A DNA stretch of 64,000 nucleotides. Origin: Nymphaea colorata (taxonomy: Eukaryota > Streptophyta > Magnoliopsida > Nymphaeales > Nymphaeaceae). The translations under genes and the position numbers were made by a program. The DNA is taken from assembly GCF_008831285.2 (NCBI RefSeq), contig NC_045146.1, forward strand, positions 15,453,289-15,517,288, written 5' to 3'. The notes under the pieces were generated by a model. That model saw nothing but the letters and a program-made list of their open reading frames with translations. It ran no database searches and was not told where the DNA came from. Positions within the stretch are counted from its first letter, which is position 1. Every line of letters starts with the position of its first letter. This document shows positions 12,628-23,782 of the stretch, one piece after another.

Positions 12628-12854
12628 CTCTGTTGCCGTCGGCGGAGGCGCCCGGGGGAGAGAAGAGGAAAGCAGATGAAGGGGGCGACGAAGAGAAAGC
12701 CTCTCCCGCAACTCCGCTAATCTGCGGAAGAGCTACTGCGGAATCCTTCGCACTGCCGTCCCCTTCTTTCTTCCTCGAAGGAGAACGGCCATATTTTCTT
12801 CTCCGGAAAAATTCTTCCACCCCCGAGGGTGGAAAGATATTCCTGGAATACTAA
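12628..12854 (-). CDS. Possible first exon of an unidentified minus-strand gene
   Basis: A GC-rich, purine-rich island on the minus strand has the look of a plant 5' UTR plus first coding exon. An ATG at 12820 opens a frame of 64 codons (MEEFFRRRKYGRSPSRKK, then Ser/Ala/Pro-rich) that ends at a good donor (ACAGAG followed by GTAAAACCC; donor at 12627-12626). No downstream exon with a known domain was found on the minus strand; the H+-ATPase fragment and cox1 scrap lie on the same strand further down. It could be a real gene start, a non-coding transcript start or a captured promoter. No function can be assigned. Confidence 0.3.
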
Positions 12855-12859
12855 TTCCG

Positions 12860-15800
12860 GAAATCAACTCAAAGGGACAGTTTTTTTCACTCCCTTGTTT
12901 GATGGGAGGACACCTTTTTAAAATTTTAAGCGTAAAACAACTTTGAGAGATATGTTGAATGTTTGTTTATGCAATGTTATCTCTTGAATTCCAGGTTTAT
13001 ATTTAAGCCTTCGAGTTCCCAACATAATAGGTATAAATTATATTCATCTTTATTTATTTTGCTGTGCATCTCATGTAGAGAGTAGCCTTTACATTTCGAT
13101 TTCCGGCTCATATTTTCAGTTTTAAATTGAAATTTTTTTCGTTATATTTTGAATTCTAAAAATAATGGTAAAAGGGAAATTAAGGAACAAAGAAGAAGTA
13201 GGCTTTTCAATAAACTGATAATTGCTCACAAATGAACCCTAAGGCCCCGATATAGAATTACAGTCTACAGACCAATAGCAAAACGATGGATGTGGATCTA
13301 CAACGATAAGCAAACAGAAAACCAAACTCTTAGAACCAGATCTTTTCTGTTGCTGCCTTGCACAAATCTCCTCAAGGCCATCCTAAATGAATCAAATCTC
13401 TCATCTCCAGAGGCGTACTGGTACATATGAGAGGTCAGTATCATATATCTGGTTCAAGTTTGTTTGGATATAGAACTAGGTTTAGATACCGACTTGGGTA
13501 TAGATTTAAGTCTCAAGATAGGGTTGCGTTTGGGTAGGGGTATGGATTTACAAATAGGATTCAAGCTTGGCTTTGGGTTTTTATTGCGAAGTGGATTTAG
13601 TTTTGGGTTTGAGTAAAAAGGATAGGTTTGGATCTGGTCTAGAAAGGGATTCGAGACAAGTTTGAGGGAATGAATCGGGCATCAACTTGAAACCAGTTCC
13701 TAGGCTCGAAGCTCTAGGTCAGATTGGGATCTGGGTCCTGCACTCGGGCCCAATAGAGAAGGGCTTAGCCCCGATTCCACCTTCCATGCATTGGGGCATG
13801 ATATGAGGGGAACTTTCCTCCTGGCAGTGCCATTAGGGCGTGAAGGATCATCAGGAACTTTGTTTTATAGTCAGAGAAAACACGTTTTTTTTTTCTTTTT
13901 TCAAAAAATGTAAAAAGAAAATAAACGTGATAAATTAACTGGCCATTTAAAACTATAAAAAAACACTTAAAAAAAATTAAAAACGAGCTTTTTAATGCGT
14001 TTTTAGCAATTTTTTCCAAAACAGTTTTTTTTATTTTTTATTTGTTGCAAATCTGATTTATGTTATTAGTTTCTCACTTATTTTATTTTTAATCTATTTT
14101 TAGTTTTTTAAAAATTTTAATAAATTTACCTTATGTTTTACTATTTTTCAAACTCACCGTATTATATCTCAAAAAAACCTTGCTGCTAGTAAAGAGTCAC
14201 AAAAATGAGCCAGCAGATGCCTAAAAACTGCCTTCTTTTGAATAAAATGCTAAAACAAAAAATAAAAAAAAACATGTTTTTTCACCTTTTTTTTCATTTT
14301 GGGCATCTCTTTCATTTTTTTTTCTGTTTTGGTGTTTTTCATCTTTTCTTACACTGTTTACTGCCGCATTTTTATTTTTGCATTTTACTTTTAGTATTTT
14401 TTTAATTGTTTGAAAATTTGTCAATTTTTTTCTGAAAAAAAAAAACATATGACTGAGAAAAAACTTGCCGTTTAAACCCCATGTACGACTATGGTTGATA
14501 TATCCTCTCACCTCTTCTATCTTACAAAATTGCTTTCATTATGGTCTTATAAAATTGCTTTCATTATGATCACAGGTAGTGTTGGAACTTAGCCATTAGT
14601 AAGGGTGAACTGATGGAATGCATATTCTTTCTTTAAGATCTGCCACGTCTGGATGTTAAGATGCTGCTCCAGCCCTGCATTACATTTACTTTTGGTAACA
14701 AAAAATTTAAAGGGAAGATTAAAAACAAAACTAGATATAAATAACATAAAAGAAATTCAGCCCATGTGTTCATACCTTGAAGGTCAAAATTTCAGTCGTT
14801 TTAAACAATTCATGTTGTACAATAGTCTTTTTTTTTTTTTTTCTTTCATACATCTCATCAAAACTTTCCAAAATATCAAGAAAAGTTCACGGTCTTTTTT
14901 AATGATCTGCTCTTATGCTAAATATTATCAAGACAGATCAGTTAGAGAGTCTTGCAAAAAAAAAAGGATCGGGCTACTTAATGTCAACACTTTTTAAATT
15001 GATTTTTCATGAATATAAATCGTTATCATCATCTGCTCCAAGATCTTGTTTGTTATACATTCCGCCACTACACACATACATTTATATTACATGTTATTCA
15101 ATTTTACCTAAAGAAAAAATAAAAAATAAAGTCCTGGCAGACTTACTTTCTTCTCTATTTTTAGAAAATATAATCTATAACCTAACCTACTCAAGTCATT
15201 AAGTGAACTCGCTAGCACAGTGATCCAGCTGCAAGCCTATCCTAAACAATTTTTAAATTGCCACCACGCCAAAGATGTCACCTACTCATAAATGACATGT
15301 TGTATCTTCTTCATGAACATAATAAAGAATCAAATTAGTAAGATTAATGATTTGATCCCTGATTTACCTGCCTAATTATCTTACATTTTTTTTGGTGCAT
15401 TAGGTGTGAAATGGCCAGAATGCCCCTAATTTGTCAAAGGGAAAACCCCATTATAACGGCAAAATGTGGAAAATGAAAAGGATGATATGCATAAAATGTC
15501 TATTTCTTTTTTAAAATGACTAAAATGCCCCTTACATCGGACAATAGTGCATATGCTAGCTACGGTTGATAAACAAGGGCCTAGGTGATTTGGGGAATGG
15601 ATTAGTTATGTAGAACGTGGTGAAGGAGCCGAACGGAGAGTCAGTGTTGTTCCGCCATGAAGGAACGGTGCCGAACGTCTTGTTCGGCCACAAAGCATTC
15701 CAGCCAAGGCTCAACAAAGTCTAGTTCGGGCTAACCCGAAGCCCTTGTCGGCAGCATAACCCCACTCTGCTTAGTTAGCAGGACAGACTCGATTATTAAC

Positions 15801-15985
15801 TTTATGTCTGTAAAGTACCTGGTTTGATGTCCATCTACATTTAAAACTCTTAATATTTTAATATCTTAGAAACCTTTAGTGACGTGCCAAGAGTTTCTAA
15901 TGATGCCATCAATGACACATGAAGAGTTCTTGAAGATTGAAGAAGTCATCCAAGAGTTGAGTTTTAAACTATGTAACAGTTAGTT
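12860..15985. other. AT-rich intergenic region with repeat relics
   Basis: No supported gene. 13440-13640 is a GGTTTGG/GGTTTAG-rich low-complexity patch. 13860-14150 is one copy of an AT-rich repeat whose inverted relative lies at about 29875-30200; they share TTATTAGTTTCTCACTTATT. 14240-14420 is T-rich. Open frames here follow from base composition. Confidence 0.5.
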
Positions 15986-16489
15986 GTTGACATGGAAAAG
16001 GAAGTGACGTTTCTACCTCTATCAAGTGAAACCCACTTTCTTCATCGAGTGCCGTTTTCTTGAATGGGATTAATAAATCTTTTAGGTGTACATTTCAAGA
16101 GCAGTGCATGTGCTCCACCCACATCTTACCATCAGATACAAACAAATCTTCACTGAATTCTCTAAAATTAGAACTAATTCTTGTTTCTACAGAATACCTT
16201 TTTACGCTTTCTAAATGATTCCTTGTGTCTACATGAAAAATCCGACTTCCTGAGATGTATGACGTTCGTAGCAATAACTAAAATTGAAAAGGATTGTTGG
16301 TTCTTAGGTGTCTGTGGGAGTCTGATGCATATCAAGGGCGCCATTACATACTGTTGAAGGAAAATTAAAAACATGTGAACTTTTGAACCTTACAAGCAGC
16401 AAAAAGAATTGAAAGTTACCATTGTCAAGAGAATATAAATATAAGTTTTTTAAGACCCTCATTTCCCAAGCAGTTGTAGAGATTTACCA

Positions 16490-16640
16490 AAAAAGAAAGA
16501 CGAATCATATTTGAAACTTAAAAAAAAAAAATTAGGTTGTAGAGTGTAACCTAAAAAGAAAGACCAACCGTATTTGAAGCTTGGATTCGTCAATAAACAA
16601 TGTAGATTCTTTTGAAGGAGTCGTGCCTATATATAGATGC
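16490..16640 (+). promoter_or_regulatory. Promoter of subtilase SBT-A (TATA box at 16628)
   Basis: TATATATA at 16628-16635, in the context GCCTATATATAGATGC, lies about 285 bp before the start codon. The same context occurs before SBT-B, SBT-C and SBT-D. Just upstream, the motif AAAGAAAGAC..(A/G)TATTTGAA(A/G)CTT is present twice (about 16493-16520 and 16557-16585); one copy is found in the SBT-B and SBT-D promoters, so it may be a family regulatory element. Confidence 0.6.
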
Positions 16641-16913
16641 ACACCCTTCCGTTTCCTCTCATCTCCTCCTCCATTCCTGCAACTCCTTGTTTTCCAAAGG
16701 AGTTGCATGCCCATTCTCTACAGCTTGGACCGATGTCCTTGATGAAATTAAGTTCAGCTTCGCTTGCATTCAGCATGTTGTAAACACAACAACATATAGT
16801 CCTTCCTACCTAGTATCTTCCACTCGCCTAAAGTCACTTCTACTACTTCTTCTTCTTCTTCTTCAGCAGCCATATATAGATTTACAGAGAAATTAGATTC
16901 CAGATTATCAAGC

Positions 16914-19214
16914 ATGCTGAGGAAAATGAGGGAGATGCAACTCTTGGTCCGATTCTTCTGCATCTCTGTTATGGTGGTCTGCCATGTGGGTGCCGCCACC
17001 TTGGAGGAGAAGAAAACCTACATTGTGCAAACCGAACATGATTTGATGCCAATGAGCTTTTCCACTCCTGACATATGGCATCAATCGTTGCTTGATTCAG
17101 TCTCAGACGGACCAACCAAGAGAACCATCATCTACACCTACTCCACCGTTCTACATGGCTTCTCCACTTCACTAACTGCTACGGAAGCCGAGTCGCTGAG
17201 GTTGAACCCCGGCGTCCTGGCCGTGCTTCCAGAGAAGGTGTACCATCCAGATACGACGAGGACACCACACTTTCTCGGGCTCGACAGTGCTGGTGGCCTG
17301 TTGCCAAGGTCGAAAGAAGGGAGCGACGTCATTATTGGGGTACTTGACACGGGCATTTGGCCGGAGAGCAGGAGTTTCAACGATGATGGGCTCGGCCCCA
17401 TCCCGTCCAAGTGGAAGGGATCGTGCGTGACAGGGAAAAATTTTAATGCAAGCAGTTGCAACAGCAAGTTGATCGGTGCCCAGTTCTTTTCTTCAGGTTA
17501 CGAAGCCCAATACGGCCCAATCGATGAAACGAAGGAATCGAGGTCACCCCGAGACGATGACGGCCATGGGACACACACTTCCAGCACGGCGGGTGGCGCT
17601 CCTGTCGACAATGCAGCCTTGTTTGGCTATGCGCGTGGGGTAGCTCTAGGGATGGCAACCAGAGCCCGAATAGCTGCCTACAAGGTCTGTTGGATCAAGG
17701 GGTGCACTTCTTCAGACATCCTTGCTGCCATGGACAAGGCCGTTCTCGACGGAGTGGACATCTTGTCTCTCTCCCTCAGTGCCCCCCCAAGCCCCTTCAA
17801 CGAGGACACGACTGCCATCGGTGCCTTTGGTGCCGTGCAACACGGCGTTCTGGTTTCTTGCGCGGCCGGTAATACCGGTCCCTTGCCCTACACTGTTCGG
17901 AATGTCGCCCCTTGGATCATGACCGTGGGGGCAAGCTCCATAGATCGTGACTTTCCATCATATGCTGTCCTGGGCAATGGCAACCAGTACATGGCCCAAT
18001 CACTCTACGATGGAAAGCCCTTGCCCAGCAGGCCAACTGTATCACTAGTTTATGCTGGGAATGTCAGCAACTCCGTGGACGGCGGCGTCTACTGCCTCGG
18101 CGGGACGCTCGATTCCACCAAGGTCGCCGGAAAGGTCGTCCTGTGTCAAAATGGAAACACGACTGCTCTGCAAAAAGGTCTTGCTGTTAGGGCGTCAGGT
18201 GGTGTAGGGGTTATCTTGGCCGGCGTAGAGGAAGATGGTTCTCAGCTGCAAGCTGAAGCACACTTCCTCCCGACTGTCACCGTGAGCAGCAAAAATGGAG
18301 ACGAGATCCTTAGATACATCCTCTCCAACCCAAGGCCCAGAGTCACCATCATGACCGGTAGGACAAGAGTCGGAGTCAGACCCTCTCCGGTGATTGCCAG
18401 CTTCTCCTCTCGTGGTCCAAATTCTATAACGCCACAGATCTTGAAGCCCGACGTGATTGCACCAGGCCTGAACATCCTCGCTGCTTGGTCGGGAAACAGT
18501 GGACCGACGGGAATGGTTGAAGACAAACGCAGAGTCGACTTCAACATCATCTCAGGCACCTCCATGTCCTGCCCTCATGTGAGCGGACTGGCTGCACTGC
18601 TCAAGGGCGCACATCCTAACTGGAGCCCTGCAGCCATCAAGTCAGCCTTGATGACCACGTCCAACTCTACTTACCCCAATGGGCAGCCATTGCTGGACTC
18701 GGCCACCGGGAAGCCCTCCTCGCCGTTGGTTCATGGGGCGGGACATGTTGTTCCACAAAAGGCGCTGAATCCAGGCCTCGTGTATGACATCACCGCTGAT
18801 GATTACCTGAACTTCCTTTGCGGGATTGGGTACACGGAGCAACAAATCGCGGTGGTCGCTCGACGGAGATTCACTTGCAGGAAGGGAGTAGTAGGAGGTG
18901 GCCTGAACTACCCATCGTTCCTGGTGCAATTCCCAGTCCAGGGCTCAGGGCAGAAAAGGGTCAACTTAACAAGGACGGTGACCAATGTGGGAGATTCACC
19001 GTCGATGTACTCAGTCTATGTCTCGTTGCCGCATCCAGTGAAGGCAGTGGTAAGTCCACAGGTTCTCGACTTTAGGAGGGAGGGAGAGATGATGAGCTAT
19101 TTCGTCACCTTCACCTCAAGCTCCTTACCGCTAGGTACCTCTAAATTTGGATACTTGGAGTGGTGCGATGGTGAACATCGAGTTCGCAGCCCCATTGTCT
19201 TCATCTGGGTATAA
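16914..19214 (+). CDS. Subtilisin-like serine protease SBT-A (intact, 766 aa)
   Basis: A secreted serine endopeptidase of the plant subtilase family (S8/SBT1-like), expected to act in the cell wall or apoplast. It is a single uninterrupted exon. Residues 1-28 form a signal peptide. The I9 prodomain (about 35-123) starts at TYIVQ and includes IIYTYSTVLHGF. The S8 domain follows with the catalytic triad Asp145 (GVLDTGIWPES), His218 (GHGTHT) and Ser550 (SGTSMSCPHVSG), and the oxyanion Asn320 (AAGNTGP). A PA-type insert spans about 375-470 and a C-terminal fibronectin-III-like domain about 665-766 (LNYPSF to the end). Length and domain order are normal for the family. The start was taken at the first ATG because it gives a good signal peptide; the motif MRxMQ at residue 5 is also conserved in SBT-B. 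The natural substrate cannot be told from sequence. Confidence 0.95.
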   Translation: MLRKMREMQLLVRFFCISVMVVCHVGAATLEEKKTYIVQTEHDLMPMSFSTPDIWHQSLLDSVSDGPTKRTIIYTYSTVLHGFSTSLTATEAESLRLNPGVLAVLPEKVYHPDTTRTPHFLGLDSAGGLLPRSKEGSDVIIGVLDTGIWPESRSFNDDGLGPIPSKWKGSCVTGKNFNASSCNSKLIGAQFFSSGYEAQYGPIDETKESRSPRDDDGHGTHTSSTAGGAPVDNAALFGYARGVALGMATRARIAAYKVCWIKGCTSSDILAAMDKAVLDGVDILSLSLSAPPSPFNEDTTAIGAFGAVQHGVLVSCAAGNTGPLPYTVRNVAPWIMTVGASSIDRDFPSYAVLGNGNQYMAQSLYDGKPLPSRPTVSLVYAGNVSNSVDGGVYCLGGTLDSTKVAGKVVLCQNGNTTALQKGLAVRASGGVGVILAGVEEDGSQLQAEAHFLPTVTVSSKNGDEILRYILSNPRPRVTIMTGRTRVGVRPSPVIASFSSRGPNSITPQILKPDVIAPGLNILAAWSGNSGPTGMVEDKRRVDFNIISGTSMSCPHVSGLAALLKGAHPNWSPAAIKSALMTTSNSTYPNGQPLLDSATGKPSSPLVHGAGHVVPQKALNPGLVYDITADDYLNFLCGIGYTEQQIAVVARRRFTCRKGVVGGGLNYPSFLVQFPVQGSGQKRVNLTRTVTNVGDSPSMYSVYVSLPHPVKAVVSPQVLDFRREGEMMSYFVTFTSSSLPLGTSKFGYLEWCDGEHRVRSPIVFIWV

Positions 19215-19409
19215 GTTACTGTCTCTTTTGTCTCTCACTCTCCGTCGGCTTTGTATTTGTGTGTGGTCTTGGTTTTCCTTAGATTCTCTTCTCTGTATCT
19301 TTCGCCGGGCATGGACAGCATGCACATCTGGTGATTCGAGTAATTTGTCTTCCGTTTCGGTCTACAAATAAGAATGGCAGATGTCTGAGTAGTAATGACG
19401 TCCATGATA

Positions 19410-19415
19410 AATAAA
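19410..19415 (+). terminator. AATAAA polyadenylation signal of SBT-A
   Basis: AATAAA lies about 195 bp after the stop codon, in the context CATGATAAATAAAGAAAG. The SBT-B 3' end has the matching CATGAATAAAGAGAG, so the position is conserved between paralogues. Confidence 0.5.
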
Positions 19416-19579
19416 GAAAGCAGTTTTTGAATACTGAATTGCTTGAGCTGCTAATGTCCAAGGTCGTGTTCATTGAGTATTTATCTGCTTCAATTCTTCT
19501 TTTCTCTGCCGTATCTGTATCCGATCGCTGATGAACTTGTAGTTAGGTTACTTGGGAGAACAACCATTCATGGCATCCC

Positions 19580-20940
19580 TTACGCTCAATGATAAACCCA
19601 TTTGTAATGATAAAAATGAAAATGAAAAACAAATTAAGAAAAAGACATAAATGCCCCTCATACAGTAAAGAGTTGAACACGGGATCAGGTGTTTGTCCCT
19701 TACGCTCAATGCACTCTCACTTGGATTTGGCGCCAAAAGAGGTAAGTTTCAAATGTCGAAGATGGTTAGGATAAGATGGAGCAATAAACGGATTATGCAT
19801 GGGTGTTAGAGGCACTCCGTCCCATCTTTTTCTCTTCTAATTAAATATTTACTTAAACGGAACGGTATAAGGCGTAAAACCACAAAGGCCATTCTCCTAG
19901 GCTCCAAGGTTCTGGATTGCATTGGCGCAGGCGCCATGGAAATGATGCATCACTTGGTCTCCCATTCTTGCTTATATCGTGCAGATTGAGTTGCGTGCAC
20001 ACAGAGCCTCTGTGTGTGCATGCAAAAAATATGGGCCAAGGAAAACAAAGAAGAGGTGGTGGCATTTTAGAAAATTTTGATAAAGCTATGTACATTTTAA
20101 TCTTTTAATATTTTCATAATTCTTATTTTATCATTTCAAAATTCTTTCTTTTTTACTTTATTGAGGGTGTTTTAGTCATTACATACCACTGTGCTGGTGC
20201 GTGTGCACATAACCAACTTTTTCTATGGCTTAGCAACATAACATGAAAATTGAAATGAATGGGGGCCTTGGGGCTTCGCTTCGGGGGTGGGATTGACCCT
20301 CTCGTTCACCTGAAGACAGGTACGGCCTTTCTCTCTCTCTCTCTATGTATATTATAGCTACATATATCACAATAATTCATGTTATATAACGTTCCATCTT
20401 TGTTATAAATTTGATCAAATTTTCAAAAATATCAAGTTCATGGTATTTTCTTGCATGTTCTTATACTAATAAATATTGTGTAGGCAGAAATGAGGCAGTC
20501 TTGATAAAAATTGGTTACTTTACACTTTTTAAATTATATTGATACGTCGAGTTTCATGCGAATAGTTTCAATTGGTATACTTTTCAAAAGTACCATTCCG
20601 GAAGAACTGAATAACACTTGACAAATTCCATATTAACTATTTACCCGTCTTCATGATCATGATCAGAATAAAGGAATATTAACTTAACAAGCTCTGTTTT
20701 AAATGTGAAACAACATAATAATTAGTCCTTATAATTATGAAAAAATAAGTAAATGTTTTATTGAAACTACTTACATGGAAACTACAATATTATCTAGGTT
20801 ATATTAGTTCAATGAATAAAATATTCGACTTGAGGAGTCGAATCAAAGATAACCCAAAGAATAAGTAGCAATATCTTTCCATAAATATTTGTATAAATAT
20901 AAAGAGAACCCTGCTCTTAAGGATGCAATGACGAATATCA
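19580..20940 (+). repeat. Repeat family R1, copy 1 (downstream of SBT-A)
   Basis: This segment is repeated inverted at about 30410-31615 and, in part, in the same orientation at about 27660-28320. Landmarks shared by all three copies are the phrase ATGCCCCTCATACAG, a TTTTAGTCATTACA block followed by CACATAACCA, and ATCAAGTTCATGG followed by a TTTTCTTGCATG block. It encodes nothing recognisable. Each copy lies behind a subtilase copy, so it may be part of the duplicated unit rather than an independent transposon. Confidence 0.65.
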
Positions 20941-22750
20941 ATTTCTTTTTTTTTTCTATGAGGACGTTGAATTATAGTTCGTTGACTTCAGACATGTAAA
21001 CGTATATGCAAACTTGAGATGAACTTAATTTAATCTTTTGGCAAATATAAAACATATTCTAAGCAGACGGCACAGAATTTGGACGAAAATGTAGAAATGC
21101 AAAACCAGGTATGGATTTTCACATATGATGGGAATCAAATGTCTAGCTTCATCAAATTTGTCAAAAAGTTAAAAATCCCATACTGAATTTGGGCTTGTCA
21201 GCAATCACATGATCATCCAGGCTTTGTTTTCTAAATCCCACTGATATTGATCTTTGATTTAGCCACAATACTCAACATTTGATAATATGTAAGAAGATCA
21301 ACATTGTCATCTTAAAACACGTTCTTGTTTTAAAAATATGATATGATCGTGTCCATTGTTTGACTGTTGAATGTAAAACCAGCATCCATAATCAGATAAT
21401 CTTTCATGTAACTAAAACATGGTATTTTTTTAGAACATGCATCCTATGGACATGTGCTTTCTAGCACGATATCGAACGCCTCTTTCACGACATGTATTAT
21501 ATGAACATGTCTTTGAACTCCATGTTTTCCATTTCGAACGCCTTAGAAAACTTCCTCATAATGAAAGCAAACAGATGCAAACACAAGAAGCAGGGCATGC
21601 TAAAACTCATAGCCTGAATAGACGTGTAATAATGGATTCCACACTCACAACACTTGATCTTAGCCATATTCATGCAACATGGTGGCTGCCATATATTATC
21701 CAAAAATGCAGAACAGAGGAAAGTATGATCTGTTGCATGGCAATTTAATTTGCTCGAGTTAATATCGGCGAGATATTGTTTTGGTTTCATGAAACAGAAC
21801 ACCCAGATTGTTCGAGAACGTGAAAAATTTTCCTTCAAAATTAAATAGATAATGAGTTTAGGTCATTAAATTGAAGACTGAACATGCAAAAGTCAGACTT
21901 AAATTAATTTGGTAAACTTATACAACACACGACAGAAATCGAGTAGTACTATTCCGTAACACTAATTCCTGCAATTTAAAACTTCAATCTGTGGAATAAG
22001 TGGTTGAGCACGCTCGAAAAATAAAAAATGTTCCATTTTATATTAATCTTCAAAACTAAGGGATGTATTTGGGAACAAATTGCGGTATTGGAAGTGTTGT
22101 GAGGATACTATTTTTTTTTTTTTTTCATCCATTTGTAAGTAAAAGGGAAGGGAGCCATATCTCCTAGCTGGTTTGCTTCCAAAGGGGTGTATGTGGGGAG
22201 TGTGTTGCGTGCTCCACTCTGTGCACACAAGACGTAAGGACTTAAAAAAAAAAAAAACAAGGTGGGGGTTGGGGTATTATAGAAATTATTTAAAAAGAAA
22301 TGTCTTTTTCATCTTTTAATTTTTTTTTTAATTTTTTTTGTCATTACAAAAAAGTTCCCTTCTTTTATTAACTAGGAGCATTTTGGTCATGAAGCATAAA
22401 ACAAAAAAAAGTTGTGCACCAGCCAGCTCCGGTGTTTGACAAAATGCGTCTAGTCTTATCATCCAAACACGCAAATCAGGGTTTAAAAATTGATTGACAA
22501 CCCAAGTTGTCAAAAACCTTTCTTTTTTTTTTTGGAGGAATGCTTTAAATACAACCTAAGAAATTTCAGTTGGAATTTTCTATAGCTGGATGGTAATGTT
22601 TGACGCGAAAAGTGCAAATTAAAGCATTGACAATTAGTTTCCCTTGCGTATGGGCAGCCTCACAAACTTCACTTATTTTGATGTTAGTAATTTTTTATGT
22701 TTGGTTGTTCATATATATAAGTGCTCCTTAAAACATTAAGATTATTGAAT
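20941..22750. other. Intergenic stretch between SBT-A and SBT-B
   Basis: No supported gene. Overlapping open frames at 21437-21838 on both strands show no domain. A T-rich segment with GGTGGGGGTTGGGG lies at 22110-22430 and resembles the outer part of repeat R1 (TTTGGTCATGAAGCAT then CCAGCTCC). Confidence 0.4.
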
Positions 22751-23034
22751 TATGCCCCACCAACTGTTTCCGTTCTTCCTTGAAATGCCATTTGATGAAT
22801 AGGAAGAAATCTTTTAGGTGTACAAAGTTTAAGATCGAGGAGTTTACTTTACTCGACGTTACATCTTGTAATCATCAAATAAATTAAAGAAAATTTTAGT
22901 GCGATTTCCTTTCTTACGCTCCGTTTCTTAAGTACATTCAAAGATCTGACTTGCTGCCCTGAAATGTATAAGAAATGTAATCCGGTTTCTACTGCTTTTT
23001 TTTTTTTTTTTTATTGATCTCCATCCTATCAAAT

Positions 23035-23330
23035 GCCCCCCCCCCCCCCCCCCGTCTGAGCCATCACCGAGAATATGTAGTGGAAATCTTGTTAGCATTT
23101 CATTATCATGAAGCATGTCACATCCTTCACCCTGTTTGTCTTTCAATGTTGGTAAGCATTTGAATGTCGTGAAAATCTTGTTAGCAATTCTTTTTCATGG
23201 AGCATCTCACATCCTTCACCGTATTTGTCTTTCAATGTTGGTAAGCAATCTTCATGACGATCATCAGTTTGACTTGAAATTTTCGACTTGGTCTTCTTCT
23301 TACACTTCAGGCAACCGAGTAACTTGATGG
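23035..23330 (+). repeat. Poly-C tract and 87-bp tandem duplication upstream of SBT-B
   Basis: A run of C (about 17) at 23037-23053 is followed by two copies of a unit running from ATCTTGTTAGCA to TCTTTCAATGTTGGTAAGCA, at about 23086-23157 and 23173-23244. Both lie 300-500 bp upstream of the SBT-B TATA box. No function can be inferred. Confidence 0.7.
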
Positions 23331-23439
23331 AGAATTACATTGATAGAACAGCAAGATCAGAAATTAAGAACTAGGACGTTCACAAGAGAATGTAAACGAC
23401 TTTTTTTTTTAAATATTAATTTGTCCAGGCTGTGGAGGA

Positions 23440-23531
23440 TTACAAGAAAAGAAAGACTGATCATATCTGAAACATCATGAATTATGTCAACCAAGTAAGG
23501 GTCGCTTGAGACAGTCGGGTGCCTATATATA
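23440..23531 (+). promoter_or_regulatory. Promoter of subtilase SBT-B (TATA box at 23524)
   Basis: TATATATA at 23524-23531, in the context GGGTGCCTATATATAGACGC, corresponds to the SBT-A, SBT-C and SBT-D promoters. A single AAGAAAGACTGATCATATCTGAAA element (about 23450-23473) matches the duplicated element of the SBT-A promoter. Confidence 0.6.
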
Positions 23532-23782
23532 GACGCATGTTCTTGCCTTTCCTGTCATGGCCTTCCATTCTCCTAGCTCGATTCCTGCAACTTCTTGTTT
23601 CCAACGTCCTTGGTGAAAGAGTTTCAGTTGCATTAAGCATATCGTCGTACACAAACACCACCGGCCATCCTCCCTACTATCTTCCGTCTCATCACTTCGT
23701 TCTGAACACTATCTCCTCGTTTCACCTACTAAGACGTCCTCTTCAGCAGCCATAGAATAGAGAAACTTACTGGTTCACGACG

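Noticed and set aside
18242..18565. Minus-strand frames inside the subtilases (also 25123-25434)
   Set aside because: Mirror frames of a GC-rich conserved coding region; they follow from codon use of the real genes.
21437..21838. Overlapping frames of 103 and 113 codons on opposite strands
   Set aside because: No domain on either strand and no conservation in the other subtilase flanks.
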